DNA of 51,547 bases, taken from the IMG/VR virus record IMGVR_UViG_3300044799_000342, positions 1 through 51,547 of that record; one strand, written 5' to 3'. Below, piece after piece: positions 37,424-46,100 of the stretch; positions within the stretch are counted from its first letter, which is position 1, and each line of letters starts with the position of its first letter. The position numbers were made by a program, and so were the translations under genes. The notes under the pieces are model-generated. The model was not told where the DNA came from, did no database searches, and saw nothing but the letters and a program-made list of their open reading frames with translations. Source of the DNA: a virus.

Positions 37424-37612
37424 TTATCGAGAGACGAGGCGAAAGAGCGATCCGCCGCAGCAATCGCAGTTGGACTTTCGCATTCGCAACAGGGGTTCAG
37501 CGTCAGGCTGGACAACCTCAACCGTCTCGCCGTAGCGGCAGGCGTATTCCTTGCCGGTGCTGGGGCCGACGATGGTGCGGGGCCGGTTGCCGCGATACCG
37601 CAGGAGGGGCAT
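37424..37612 (-). CDS. small zinc-binding hypothetical protein
   Basis: 62 residues, AAGGAGAACTG before the ATG; its start overlaps the endolysin stop by one base. PRTIVGPSTGKEYACRYGETVEVVQ is a small beta-barrel-like stretch and the C-terminus has CDCCGG. The N-terminal part resembles small phage proteins of unknown role that follow structural genes. Confidence 0.55.
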   Translation of the reverse strand: MPLLRYRGNRPRTIVGPSTGKEYACRYGETVEVVQPDAEPLLRMRKSNCDCCGGSLFRLVSR

Positions 37613-38382
37613 CAGTTCTCCTTGCCGGCCAACCCTCGGATGAACTTCATCTCCATGTAGGCCTGGGTCATCAGTTGATCGTCGCCCGACAGGATCATTC
37701 CGGCCCAGCGCAGCAACAGGTCGGTCAGCGTGGGGTTGGTGGGCAGGGGCACGTTAGCCATGATTCCCTCCAAGAGAAGGTTTCGGTTGAACATATCCAG
37801 GTCAACGTAGACGCCGGCGATCTCGGTGCCGCCGTTGTACTGTTCCCCCACCAGCTGGGCCAGCGTCCAGCCTCCGTAGGGCAGGTTGGCGAAGTCAATA
37901 TCGGGGTCTTGATCCCACAGGGCGTTGACGAGTAGGCAATCCCTAAACGTGCTGGGATTGCCCAGGTAGTCGACCCAGGCCTGGTAACTGGAGTAGATCG
38001 CCCGCCGCTTACCGCCGTAGGCCGGCGTCGCCAGCAGGTCAACGGCCTGGCGCACGGTGGCCCAAGGGATGCCTGCCAACTCCACGTCCACTGGCACCAA
38101 GATCAGGGCCGCCCACAGGTCGTCCGGTACGCCGGCACGGCCCTGTCCGACATGGTAGGCACCGTCGCATGCCCACGTCACCGAGATGTAGCCCAGCGGG
38201 ATCATGCCGGCGGCGATTGCGATCCGCAGGTTTTCGATGCGGTAGGCCGGCTGTTCCGATCCTGTCCAGAGGCATTGCCACCACACCAACTCGCCGCTGG
38301 CGCGCAGTTGGGCCGCCGCCTCGGGCGTCAGCCGCGTATAACTGCCGTCTACGCCAGGAATCCAATCAGCTTGTGGGGGCAT
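37612..38382 (-). CDS. GH25-like endolysin
   Basis: 256 residues from the ATG at 38382. WIPGVDGSYTRLTPEAAAQL, then ENLRIAIAAGMIPLGYISVT, LILVPVDVELAG, AIYSSYQAWVDYLG, LVNALWDQDPDI and EIAGVYVDLDMFN follow the beta/alpha-barrel layout of GH25 lysozymes (early Asp, mid D-x-E, late D in VDLD). Likely cleaves host peptidoglycan at lysis, next to two holin-like genes. It overlaps the upstream decarboxylase homologue by 17 bases. Confidence 0.7.
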   Translation of the reverse strand: MPPQADWIPGVDGSYTRLTPEAAAQLRASGELVWWQCLWTGSEQPAYRIENLRIAIAAGMIPLGYISVTWACDGAYHVGQGRAGVPDDLWAALILVPVDVELAGIPWATVRQAVDLLATPAYGGKRRAIYSSYQAWVDYLGNPSTFRDCLLVNALWDQDPDIDFANLPYGGWTLAQLVGEQYNGGTEIAGVYVDLDMFNRNLLLEGIMANVPLPTNPTLTDLLLRWAGMILSGDDQLMTQAYMEMKFIRGLAGKEN

Positions 38383-38740
38383 AGGGCATCTCGGGCAGTT
38401 CGCCGCGTGGCAGACTTCGGGCCAGGACCGTGCCGTGATCGGCAACGAAGAACTGGGCCGTCAGTTTGATCATGTCCGCTTCGTCAAAATCCCTGCAACT
38501 GAAGACGTGGACGGCGCCGTAGGGAGCCGGTTCGTCTTTGGGGTTGAGGTGCACGGCGATGTGGGATTCGGCGATCAACTGGATCAGCATCACCTTGTCG
38601 CCGTAGGTGCCGCCGATCTGGTGGATCGCCTGCAGTCCGGTGAGATCCACGGCAGCGGCAATGAACGCCCGCGCCCGTGTGTCCGTCCAGCAGCGCACGG
38701 CATGTTCGGCTGGCGTGGTAAATTCGAGCGCCAGGAACAT
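38366..38740 (-). CDS. S-adenosylmethionine decarboxylase homologue (SpeD-like)
   Basis: 124 residues from the ATG at 38740. The core matches class 1 AdoMet decarboxylase proenzymes: LIAESHIAVHLNP with the E58-S59 self-cleavage site that would give a pyruvoyl group, His64 five residues on, and VFSC with Cys82. The Ser normally eight residues before the cleavage Ser is Met51 here, and the loop before Cys is three residues longer, so activity or substrate may differ. Full family length. A metabolic gene located in the lysis cassette. Confidence 0.75.
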   Translation of the reverse strand: MFLALEFTTPAEHAVRCWTDTRARAFIAAAVDLTGLQAIHQIGGTYGDKVMLIQLIAESHIAVHLNPKDEPAPYGAVHVFSCRDFDEADMIKLTAQFFVADHGTVLARSLPRGELPEMPYAPTS

Positions 38741-38753
38741 GGCGTTGGCCCCC

Positions 38754-38975
38754 TTAGATCGGACTCCAGTCGGCTGGCAATGCACCGGCGTCGCGCAGGA
38801 GTTTGCCCAGGGCGGCGATTGCGGAACCGAACGCCGCTGTCCAGTAGGCATCCAGGCCGAGATCCGCGCCGTGGTTGCCAGCCCAGGTCAACGCGGCACC
38901 CGCCCCGATTGCCACGGCCGTGCGACCGAACCGCAGAACGGCCCGTCCAGTCTTCGATTGTAGAAACTTCTGCAT
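38754..38975 (-). CDS. holin-like membrane protein
   Basis: 73 residues, CTAGGAGGCGAACC before the ATG. A basic N-terminus (MQKFLQSKTGRAVLRFGRT) is followed by a hydrophobic helix (AVAIGAGAALTWAGN) and a second weaker one (YWTAAFGSAIAALGKLL). The layout and its position near the endolysin suggest a holin, but similar short phage proteins exist without proven function. Confidence 0.6.
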   Translation of the reverse strand: MQKFLQSKTGRAVLRFGRTAVAIGAGAALTWAGNHGADLGLDAYWTAAFGSAIAALGKLLRDAGALPADWSPI

Positions 38976-38985
38976 GGTTCGCCTC

Positions 38986-39330
38986 CTAGATATGCCCTGT
39001 CAGTCGTCCGACGACCCAGTAAACACCGCCTCCAACGCCGCCCGTAGTGACGGCCAGACCAAAGGCCCAGACAACCACCCTCCATCCCATCTTGGCCAAA
39101 GCGAAGGCACCGGCCACGCGGGCCTGTTCGACCCTCATGGCCAGGAGGTCTTCCTTTACCTGGGCTAGATCGCCGTTGCGGCCATCGAGTTTCTTCTCTA
39201 TCCTGTCCATCCAATCCTGTTGCCCCTTGCAGAAAGTGGGGAAGGTCTTGTCGTGGAAATTGTCCACCCGTTCCTGTAGGGCAGCTACGGTTACCTCTAG
39301 GGGAAGTGGTTCATGCGCCGGCAAGTTCAA
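38986..39330 (-). CDS. coiled-coil membrane protein (XhlA/holin-like)
   Basis: 114 residues, TTG start at 39330, or the TTG at 39324 which has GGTGGAGG at a better distance. An N-terminal coiled coil (VAALQERVDNFHDKTF... RIEKKLDGRNGDLAQVKEDL) and one C-terminal transmembrane helix (VVVWAFGLAVTTGGVGGGV), as in hemolysin XhlA-type holin partners. Preceded by late element copy 5. Confidence 0.62.
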   Translation of the reverse strand: MNLPAHEPLPLEVTVAALQERVDNFHDKTFPTFCKGQQDWMDRIEKKLDGRNGDLAQVKEDLLAMRVEQARVAGAFALAKMGWRVVVWAFGLAVTTGGVGGGVYWVVGRLTGHI

Positions 39331-39341
39331 CCTCCACCGGA

Positions 39342-39350
39342 ATGGTCGAC
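39342..39350 (-). promoter_or_regulatory. recurrent late element GTCGACCAT, copy 5
   Basis: Fills most of the 22-base gap between the sigma factor gene and the holin-like gene. The transcribed strand reads GTCGACCATTCCGGTGGAGG, leading into the ribosome binding site. Confidence 0.5.
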
Positions 39351-39352
39351 AG

Positions 39353-39961
39353 TTAGCGGGGGGCCAGGCCGATGCGCATGCGGCGCACCGCGTGGCGTCG
39401 CAACTGGCGGGTTTCGTCGGCGTCGGTGCCGAACATGGCGGCGATGTTCTCGGGCGTCTCGCCGGCGTAGTCGCGCATCAGCAGCACCGCCCGCTCGCTG
39501 GCCGGCAGGGCTGCAATCGTGGCTTCCAGATCGGCGGCCACTTCGACGGCCCGCCAGGGGTCGACGCCGTGTCCTTGCCCCGCAACCGTGCCAATCTCCA
39601 ACGGGGGGGCAAATTCGTCAGTTTCGCCGCTGCGGCCCTCGTCGCAGAGTTGCGGGCGGGATACTTCGCGGAAGGCGATCTCAATAGGACGGGCCTGTCC
39701 ATTCCGGCCCAGGCGGCCGTGCCGGCGCCGGAGATCGATCGCGTGCCCTTGCAGACGGAGCCAAAGGAATGAGGTGAACTTGGCGCCCCGTCGTGGATCG
39801 TAGGCGCGAGCTGCGATGGTAGCCTGTTCCCGTAGTTCGGCCAACACGTCGTCGTGTCCCAAGTAGCCGACGCCGTGGAAAATGCCCGCACGGTGGGCCG
39901 CCGCCTCGATCATGCCGGTGACTTTGGGCGATTCGAGGAGGGCGCTTAGGGAATCATTCAC
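39353..39961 (-). CDS. sigma-70-family RNA polymerase sigma factor
   Basis: 202 residues, GTG start. Region 2: DPRRGAKFTSFLWLRLQGHA, then IDLRRRHGR (about residues 55-83), the core-binding and -10 recognition helix with F-T-S-FLWLRL. Region 4: ALPASERAVLLMRDYAGETPENIAAMFG... ETRQLRRHAVRRMR (about 150-198), the -35 recognition HTH. It lacks regions 1 and 3, as in ECF or small phage sigmas. TAATAT lies six bases before the GTG and TTGCCA 18 bases further up, and there is no ribosome binding site. It may direct late transcription. Confidence 0.82.
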   Translation of the reverse strand: MNDSLSALLESPKVTGMIEAAAHRAGIFHGVGYLGHDDVLAELREQATIAARAYDPRRGAKFTSFLWLRLQGHAIDLRRRHGRLGRNGQARPIEIAFREVSRPQLCDEGRSGETDEFAPPLEIGTVAGQGHGVDPWRAVEVAADLEATIAALPASERAVLLMRDYAGETPENIAAMFGTDADETRQLRRHAVRRMRIGLAPR

Positions 39962-39967
39962 GCGAAC

Positions 39968-39997
39968 ATATTAGGACGCCGCTGGCCGTTCTGGCAA
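39968..39997 (-). promoter_or_regulatory. promoter of sigma factor gene, leaderless layout
   Basis: On the minus strand TTGCCA (39997-39992), 18 bases, TAATAT (39973-39968), then six bases to the GTG. The predicted transcript would start at the start codon. Confidence 0.6.
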
Positions 39998-39999
39998 TC

Positions 40000-41214
40000 T
40001 TAGAACAACTGCCCATCCATCAGCACCGGCGGCGGCGTCAGCGGCAGAGTCGCCTCGCTGCATACCCACTGCAACAGCATCTCCGTGACCTGCCACGTCT
40101 CATTCTGGCCGCTGGCCATGGTTTGTACACCCGCGATGATGCTGTCGAGATCGTCGGGAGTCCACACCCCGCTAGACCTCACGAGCGATACGCCATGCAC
40201 GGCATAGGTTGCGGCCGGCGCAGGGAGGGCCAGCGGGCCGGCCAGGTTGCACAGGGAGTCCCCGTTGAACTTCGACCCCGCCGAGTAGCGGTCGATGACG
40301 GTCAAGACAGGCTTGTGAAGGATCGTCGCTCCGGCGGCCATGCCGGTTGCGGCCCGCGACTGCATGGCGGAATCCTGCAACTTAGAGACAGCACCCAATG
40401 GATCGTAGAGATAGGTCGAGTCGCCGTCGTTGGCACCCACATCATCCCAGTCCTGCCAGGCCGCTTCGCCTGAGTTGGGATAGAGCGAGAAGCCCGCATT
40501 AAGCCCCGCGCCCACGGGGTGCTGTGCCAGCACCTTGCCGATGGGCAAGGGAGTCAGATGGGGCGCATCGCCGGGGGTTGTCGACGTAAGGACCCAGTAG
40601 TCGTCGACGTAGAGGGCCGCATCCGATGGGGAAATCAACTTGATGGCGGTCGTGGCAATCGCAGCGGCCTGTGGCGTAGGGACGGCCCACTGGAGTTGAG
40701 AGGAGATGAACAGGCACTGGAAGGTGCAGAGATTTATGCTTCCCCCGCTGGCGGCCGTAAACGGGTCACTAACCCATGCGACATGCTTCAGGGTCGCGCC
40801 GTCCGTTGCGAGACCGACGGGCGACCACGGGCTGTACACGGTCTCTGCGCCGCCAGCCAGTTTGTAGCGCAACTGGAGTTGCCCGCTTGTGTTGCCGTAC
40901 AGGACGAAGCGGTCGTAGGCTGCGCCACCACTAGCATCCAGCACTATCCATTCTGCCGCAGGCGCGTTGCCGAGACACATCCAGCCCTGAGCGCAGAATA
41001 GTTGGTTACCCAGACTGGCGCTGGCATTGTCGGAGTTTCCTTGAGCAGCACCGGTGCCGACCTTGATCGCGCCCGCGCCCGTGTGGACGGGGGAAGTAAC
41101 GCGGGTGCAGTTGTCACCGGCGTGGCCGAACATGGTACGGGTGTAGGAGTCAACCCAGCCATCCCCCAGGGTATCGACCTCGCCGCCTGCAAAGCCTGTA
41201 CACGTCCATGTCAT
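40000..41214 (-). CDS. tail structural protein, possible receptor-binding
   Basis: 404 residues from the ATG at 41214 (ATGA overlap with the gene before). The N-terminal 230 residues have a jelly-roll, LamG-like look (SYTRTMFGHAGDNCTRV, later AAEWIVLDASGGAAYDRFVLYG and LQLRYKLAGG). The C-terminal part (SLYPNSGEAAWQDWDDVGANDGDSTYLYD, later VHGVSLVRSSG) is typical of distal tail proteins. Position after the tail hub suggests exposure at the tail tip. No motif gives a specific ligand. Confidence 0.55.
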   Translation of the reverse strand: MTWTCTGFAGGEVDTLGDGWVDSYTRTMFGHAGDNCTRVTSPVHTGAGAIKVGTGAAQGNSDNASASLGNQLFCAQGWMCLGNAPAAEWIVLDASGGAAYDRFVLYGNTSGQLQLRYKLAGGAETVYSPWSPVGLATDGATLKHVAWVSDPFTAASGGSINLCTFQCLFISSQLQWAVPTPQAAAIATTAIKLISPSDAALYVDDYWVLTSTTPGDAPHLTPLPIGKVLAQHPVGAGLNAGFSLYPNSGEAAWQDWDDVGANDGDSTYLYDPLGAVSKLQDSAMQSRAATGMAAGATILHKPVLTVIDRYSAGSKFNGDSLCNLAGPLALPAPAATYAVHGVSLVRSSGVWTPDDLDSIIAGVQTMASGQNETWQVTEMLLQWVCSEATLPLTPPPVLMDGQLF

Positions 41215-41714
41215 AGTGTCGCCAGCTTCGCCTTCACCGTCGCCCACTTGTAGTGGTAGAGATGCGAGCCGTCCGGCCGGACTTCCCAGCCTTCACTGAT
41301 AGCGTTTGGCCGTACCTTCCAGGCCATCGCAGTCTCGACCGCCGTTCGCTGGCCACTCATCTGGCAACCGGCTGTGAATATCGTCGCGTCAACCCAGCGG
41401 TTAGCAGAACTCCAGGTCGGGTATCTGAGGGCGACTTCGACATCGATAGCATTCGCCAAGTCGCGCATGTCGTGAATCCAGGTCAGCACGTTCGGCCCAA
41501 CACGGCCCAGGAGCATCGAGGCGTGAATGAGGTTTGCACTTTCACAGTTGGCGAACATCAGGGCGACCACATCGCCGTTCGTGGTGATGATCGATGTGAT
41601 GAAGGGCAGGGTGAACTTCTCTGCGACGGCCTCCCGCGACCAATACTGGCCGGACGTGGCAACGGCGGTAGACACCGCCGCGAGATCGTCTATTGTCGCT
41701 ATGCGAACTGTCAT
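41211..41714 (-). CDS. hypothetical protein, GNAT-like N-terminus
   Basis: 167 residues, ATGA overlaps on both sides. MTVRIATIDDLAAVSTAVAT, then GQYWSREAVAEKF resembles the first strand and helix of GNAT acyltransferases, and ANLIHASMLLGRVGPNVLTWIHDM could be the central sheet, but the acetyl-CoA loop (Q/R-x2-G-x-G/A) is not present. It may be a tail-associated protein with a degenerate GNAT fold. Unclear. Confidence 0.5.
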   Translation of the reverse strand: MTVRIATIDDLAAVSTAVATSGQYWSREAVAEKFTLPFITSIITTNGDVVALMFANCESANLIHASMLLGRVGPNVLTWIHDMRDLANAIDVEVALRYPTWSSANRWVDATIFTAGCQMSGQRTAVETAMAWKVRPNAISEGWEVRPDGSHLYHYKWATVKAKLATL

Positions 41715-43183
41715 GCTGTCGGCCTCACAGTCAGGGAGACGGTCACGTAGGTGACGCCGGTACCGGCGGTTGTAACCTTGAGTCCGTAGCGGTCTCCTAT
41801 TGCACCAGTGCTCACGTCGGGAATCCCTGTACTGCCCTGCTTGAAGGGAGTGCCGCCGATGGTGAGTCGGTGCGCCGGATTCGTCCAGATTGTCGTTGCG
41901 GTATCACTGTTGGCGTGGGCCGCGAGTTGCTGGCAGATGTCGAATATCGGCAGCGTATCGGCGGCCTCGCCGAAGTTGGTATGAACGTCAGAACTGATGA
42001 TGGTGTGGGCGAAGGGCAGCGGCGCTTTGAAGATGAGCGTTGTCCCGACCACGCTGGCGAGAATGAGCCATTCGATCACGCGGTCGTTTTGAGGGTTGGC
42101 AACGCCGCCGTAGGCCCCCACCTTATACGTGGCCCGCCCGCCGGCGACACTACCGCTGACCCAGACGCCAGTCCCTTCTTCTAGGTCGAGGATGTGCCCC
42201 CAACCCAGGGCCGCGTCGTTGCGTTCGAAGTCGACGCCCGAGATGCTGGTGGGGATCGCCTGATCGCGGCGCCCGATTCGGTAGGTGGCGCGACCCCCGA
42301 CGAAGGTGCCGCTGATCCATACGCCAACGTCTTCCTCCACGTCGACCACGTTGCCCCAGCCCAACAGTACCCCGTCATATTCGAAACTGACGCCGGAAAT
42401 CGACGTTGGTGCGGCCGGTGCAGGGTACGCGCCCACGTCGTAGCGGGCTTCGCCCCCAACGAACGTGCCCGAAATCCAGATGCCCGCCCTGGCCCTGATG
42501 TCGGCGGCGTGGCCGAAGCCGGTGTGTAAATCGTTGGCTGCCCAGTCCACGCCGCTGATCGAGGTGGCTGCCGCCGGCGCGGGATATGCTCCCACGTCGT
42601 ATATCGCTTCGCCGGCCACGAATGACCCGCTGATCCAGACACCCGTGCGGGCGCGCAAGTCCGCCGCTGCGCCCAGGCCGAGTAGGGCACCGTTGGCGCT
42701 CCAGTCCACGCCCGATATGCCGCCGCCACCACCGCCGGCACAGCCGGCGTACAGGCCGATGTCGTATGTCGGCCGGCCGGCCACCAGTTGCCCGCTGATC
42801 CACAGGCAGTTGCCAGGACGCAGGTTTACCTCTAGAGCACCCCCGATCAGTACACCGTCGTCATACCAGGCCACCGTCCCGCTGGCACCGCCGCCGCCCG
42901 TGGCGTAAGCCCCGATGGTGTAGTAGGCGCGGCCGGCCAGGAATATGCCGGAGATCCACACGCCGGCGCCGGCGATCAGGTCGGCCTTGGTGCCACTGCC
43001 CAGCAGGTTGCCGTTCCAGAACCACGAGGTGGGGGCGTTGGCGGCGGGGATGACGCCCTGGATCACGTCGGCGCGGATGTTGTCGCCGGCGGTCACGGCC
43101 TCGACGCGCCGCTTCAGGGCGCGTATTTCGACGCCCTGTTCCCGCAGGGCATCCCAAACGTCGCCGGCTTGGCCCATCGTCAT
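41711..43183 (-). CDS. tail protein with six tandem repeats
   Basis: 490 residues, GAGGACGTAGC before the ATG. A short N-terminal coiled coil (WDALREQGVEIRALKRRVEAV) is followed by six repeats of about 50 residues (from about 50 to 350) with the pattern ISGV(D/S)(W/F)..N...LG.G...D(L/I)....GVWISG.FV.G.A.Y.VGAY. The last 140 residues form a separate beta-rich domain. Likely a fibrous trimer at the tail tip, where repeat number sets length. The repeats are diverged at DNA level. Confidence 0.7.
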   Translation of the reverse strand: MTMGQAGDVWDALREQGVEIRALKRRVEAVTAGDNIRADVIQGVIPAANAPTSWFWNGNLLGSGTKADLIAGAGVWISGIFLAGRAYYTIGAYATGGGGASGTVAWYDDGVLIGGALEVNLRPGNCLWISGQLVAGRPTYDIGLYAGCAGGGGGGISGVDWSANGALLGLGAAADLRARTGVWISGSFVAGEAIYDVGAYPAPAAATSISGVDWAANDLHTGFGHAADIRARAGIWISGTFVGGEARYDVGAYPAPAAPTSISGVSFEYDGVLLGWGNVVDVEEDVGVWISGTFVGGRATYRIGRRDQAIPTSISGVDFERNDAALGWGHILDLEEGTGVWVSGSVAGGRATYKVGAYGGVANPQNDRVIEWLILASVVGTTLIFKAPLPFAHTIISSDVHTNFGEAADTLPIFDICQQLAAHANSDTATTIWTNPAHRLTIGGTPFKQGSTGIPDVSTGAIGDRYGLKVTTAGTGVTYVTVSLTVRPTA

Positions 43184-43184
43184 G

Positions 43185-46100
43185 CTACGTCCTCGGGATC
43201 AGGGCTATGCTCTCCCAATGAGAACTCGGAACGGCAAGGTTCGCCGTAATGTCTTCCCAGGTGACGCCGCCGTTAGTGGCGTCGCGGAGGCGCCAGACGG
43301 CGTGCGTTACCATGAAATACCCATCCTGGGCATAGATCACGTCGTCGATGGGATCATAGACCGCATCCCAGTTGTTGTCGGCGTACCCCGTTGGGTTAGG
43401 CACTGTCCGAACCGTCCACCCATTCCCGCTAGTCATTGATTCCATAACGGCCATGTCGCCGGCTAATCCGTTTTGCGTCGGAACGCGCAGGCCCACGAGG
43501 TGCGCCCCGTTGTTAAGCCATTGGCCCTGGGTAAAGAGAACAATGTCGCCGCCGTTCGGGTCAGTCCAACGTAATTGCCAGCTATCCCCCTTGTCGTCCG
43601 AGGCATGGATTGTGAATTGGTCGGAACTATTCTGCCGATTAGCAATGACGATCCGGCCGTTCGGTAGCATCATAAACCGCGATGCCTGGCCATCGCCCGT
43701 CATGGCGAAATTGTCGCCCGAGGCTACGGTTGGCCCCCGCTCTGTCCAACTAAGGCCCCGATTCTCCGTCATGTAAACGATCACATGACTATCGCCTGGC
43801 GTGTTCGGATAGGGATCGTGGGAAATCAGGGCGATGATGTTCTGATTAGTCGGATGGCAAAGTAGGGCTAGTGGGTAGCGGACGCCGCCAGGGTTGGTTA
43901 GGGTAGCCGCTAGATGCCAGGTAAAGGTCGCTCCCTGGGCGTCGGAATACCATATCTCGACGCGGATAGGGTGCGTAGTATTGGTGCCGCGTTTCCTGGC
44001 GGCCCAAACCCGCCCGCCAGCGTCCATTGCCACACGGGAGAAGTGGTTAGTTTCGTCTCCGGTGCAACCCCTATAGGAATTACACGTCTCGTCGCCTACC
44101 ACCGTCGCCGCCCAGGTAACGCCAGCGTCGGGCGAGCGAGCGAGTTCCCTGTTGCAGCGGTTTCCGAACGAGCAGGCCGTAGGGTCACCGAAGCCGCCAA
44201 CGTCCTCTACAAACCACAGGTCCTTAGTCAGACAGATGGGCCGCGGCCGTTCGTGGGTCGTAGTAGCCGGCAGGGCGACGTTCGTCCATAAACTGAAAGC
44301 GGAGTCGGGGTAAGAGATATCCCACGTGGTGGCACCGCCGGCGTCGTGGACAATCGCAAGGCGTCCGATGGCCGCTTGGCCAGGCGCGCCCAGGGCGATC
44401 ATCTTGGCCCGCGCGCCCGCTGGCGCGGCGGAGTAGCCCGTGGCCGGCAAAACCTTGGCTACCGTGCCGAAGCGATCCCACGTCTTGTAGATCGTGCCGT
44501 CCACCGCGCCGCCTATGTCTTCGGTGGCCACCAGGTAGGATTGGTCGATGTTTTCATACCAGGCCAGGGACAGGGCGTAGTTACCCCTGTCGGTGCCGAA
44601 GGTGGCGGGCGCCGCCGAGATGGTGCCTACGCCTGCCGCCACGTCCATCCGGTAGATTGCCGCGTCGTCGAAGCCCAGAGCGTAGTGGCCCGTGGTCAAA
44701 TCCAACTCAACCCACTTCCCACGCGTCTTGGCGAGGGCGCCTGCGTCGCCCACGGCCCGTTTCCAGTCGGAACCGTCGCCCAAGGCACCGGAGGCGCTGA
44801 AATATATGGCCGGCGTATGGGTGGCGCTGTTCAGGATGATCGCCAGGCCGTCATCGTGGGCTGCCGCGCTAGTGACGTACAGGTCGGTCGGGTAGCCGCT
44901 GGCGGCCAGGTCGGCGGCCAGTTCGCCGCCGATCACCGCGCCCGTCCATGAATGGTTAAGGGCTGCATCCCAACAGATCAACGGGTAGCCGATGCCGGTG
45001 CCGCCGAAAATCCACACGCCGCCAGCGGTGGGCGTTCCGATGCGGGCAAGACGGATACTCACGAGGCCGAACTTTGCCGCCAGGTCGTCGTATACCGCCC
45101 AGGTGGCGCCGTCATCCTGCGACCAGTAGAGCAACCCATTGCGCGTGATGGCCCATACGCGCGTGACGACGTTGATATCCCACCAGATATGTTCTATCGG
45201 ATGCCCGCCTGGCGTCGTCAGCACCAGCGTGGGCGCGGTAGCGCAGAAGTCGGTCGTGCGGTAGACCAGGCCGTCCGCCGACCCGAAGGCGCCGACGCCG
45301 AAGGTAACGCCGTCCGCCGGCTTGGCGCCGGTGCTGATGATGGTCTTACCGGCAATCACCTGATGGTTCCACGTGATCCCGCCGTCCGGCGTGGCACTCG
45401 CGGTCGTGCCGAGGGCAGTGAAGATCGACGGAATCCACACGTCAGCCGCCGTGGCCTCATACGGGATCGTCAGTGTCAGTGTATCGGTGCCGCCGTCGTT
45501 GTCTACCACCGCCAGCGTCACTTCCCACGGTGGCACCACCACCGAGGGATCGATCCGCACGGTGATCGTTTGGCCTGTGCCCGAAACCAACGGAGGCGTT
45601 TGATTGTCGCTCCACGTCCAGCTGACGATCTGGCCGTCGGGGTCGATGCTGGGGCTACCGTCGAAGGTAACGATATCCCAGGGGCGATCCCCCATGATTT
45701 CCTGTTCGACGTTGTACAGGAAGTTGGCAAACGGTGCCACGATGATCTGGCCGCCGGACTGCGGCCCGCCCAACAGCGTCAACTGTGTTTCGAAACGACC
45801 TGCCGCCAGCGTGGTGGCGACGGCCTCCACGAACCAGCGGCCCGTGACCGCCGAATAGGATGGGTCTTCAACCTGCACGGTGACACCGGACTGCACCTGC
45901 GGATCGCCGTCGATCCTGATGTCAACCTGCGTCACCAGGCGGTTTTTCACCATGACGCGCCGGCCCGCTTCCGCGCCGGCCACGGCTATCGTATCGATGA
46001 TTTCGTTGCTGTAGAGTTCGTCGTTGTAGGCTTGACTGCCATCGGGGTTCAGCACCCACGGGCTGGGCGCGTAGGCCCGTTCTTCCAGCGTCACGCTCGA

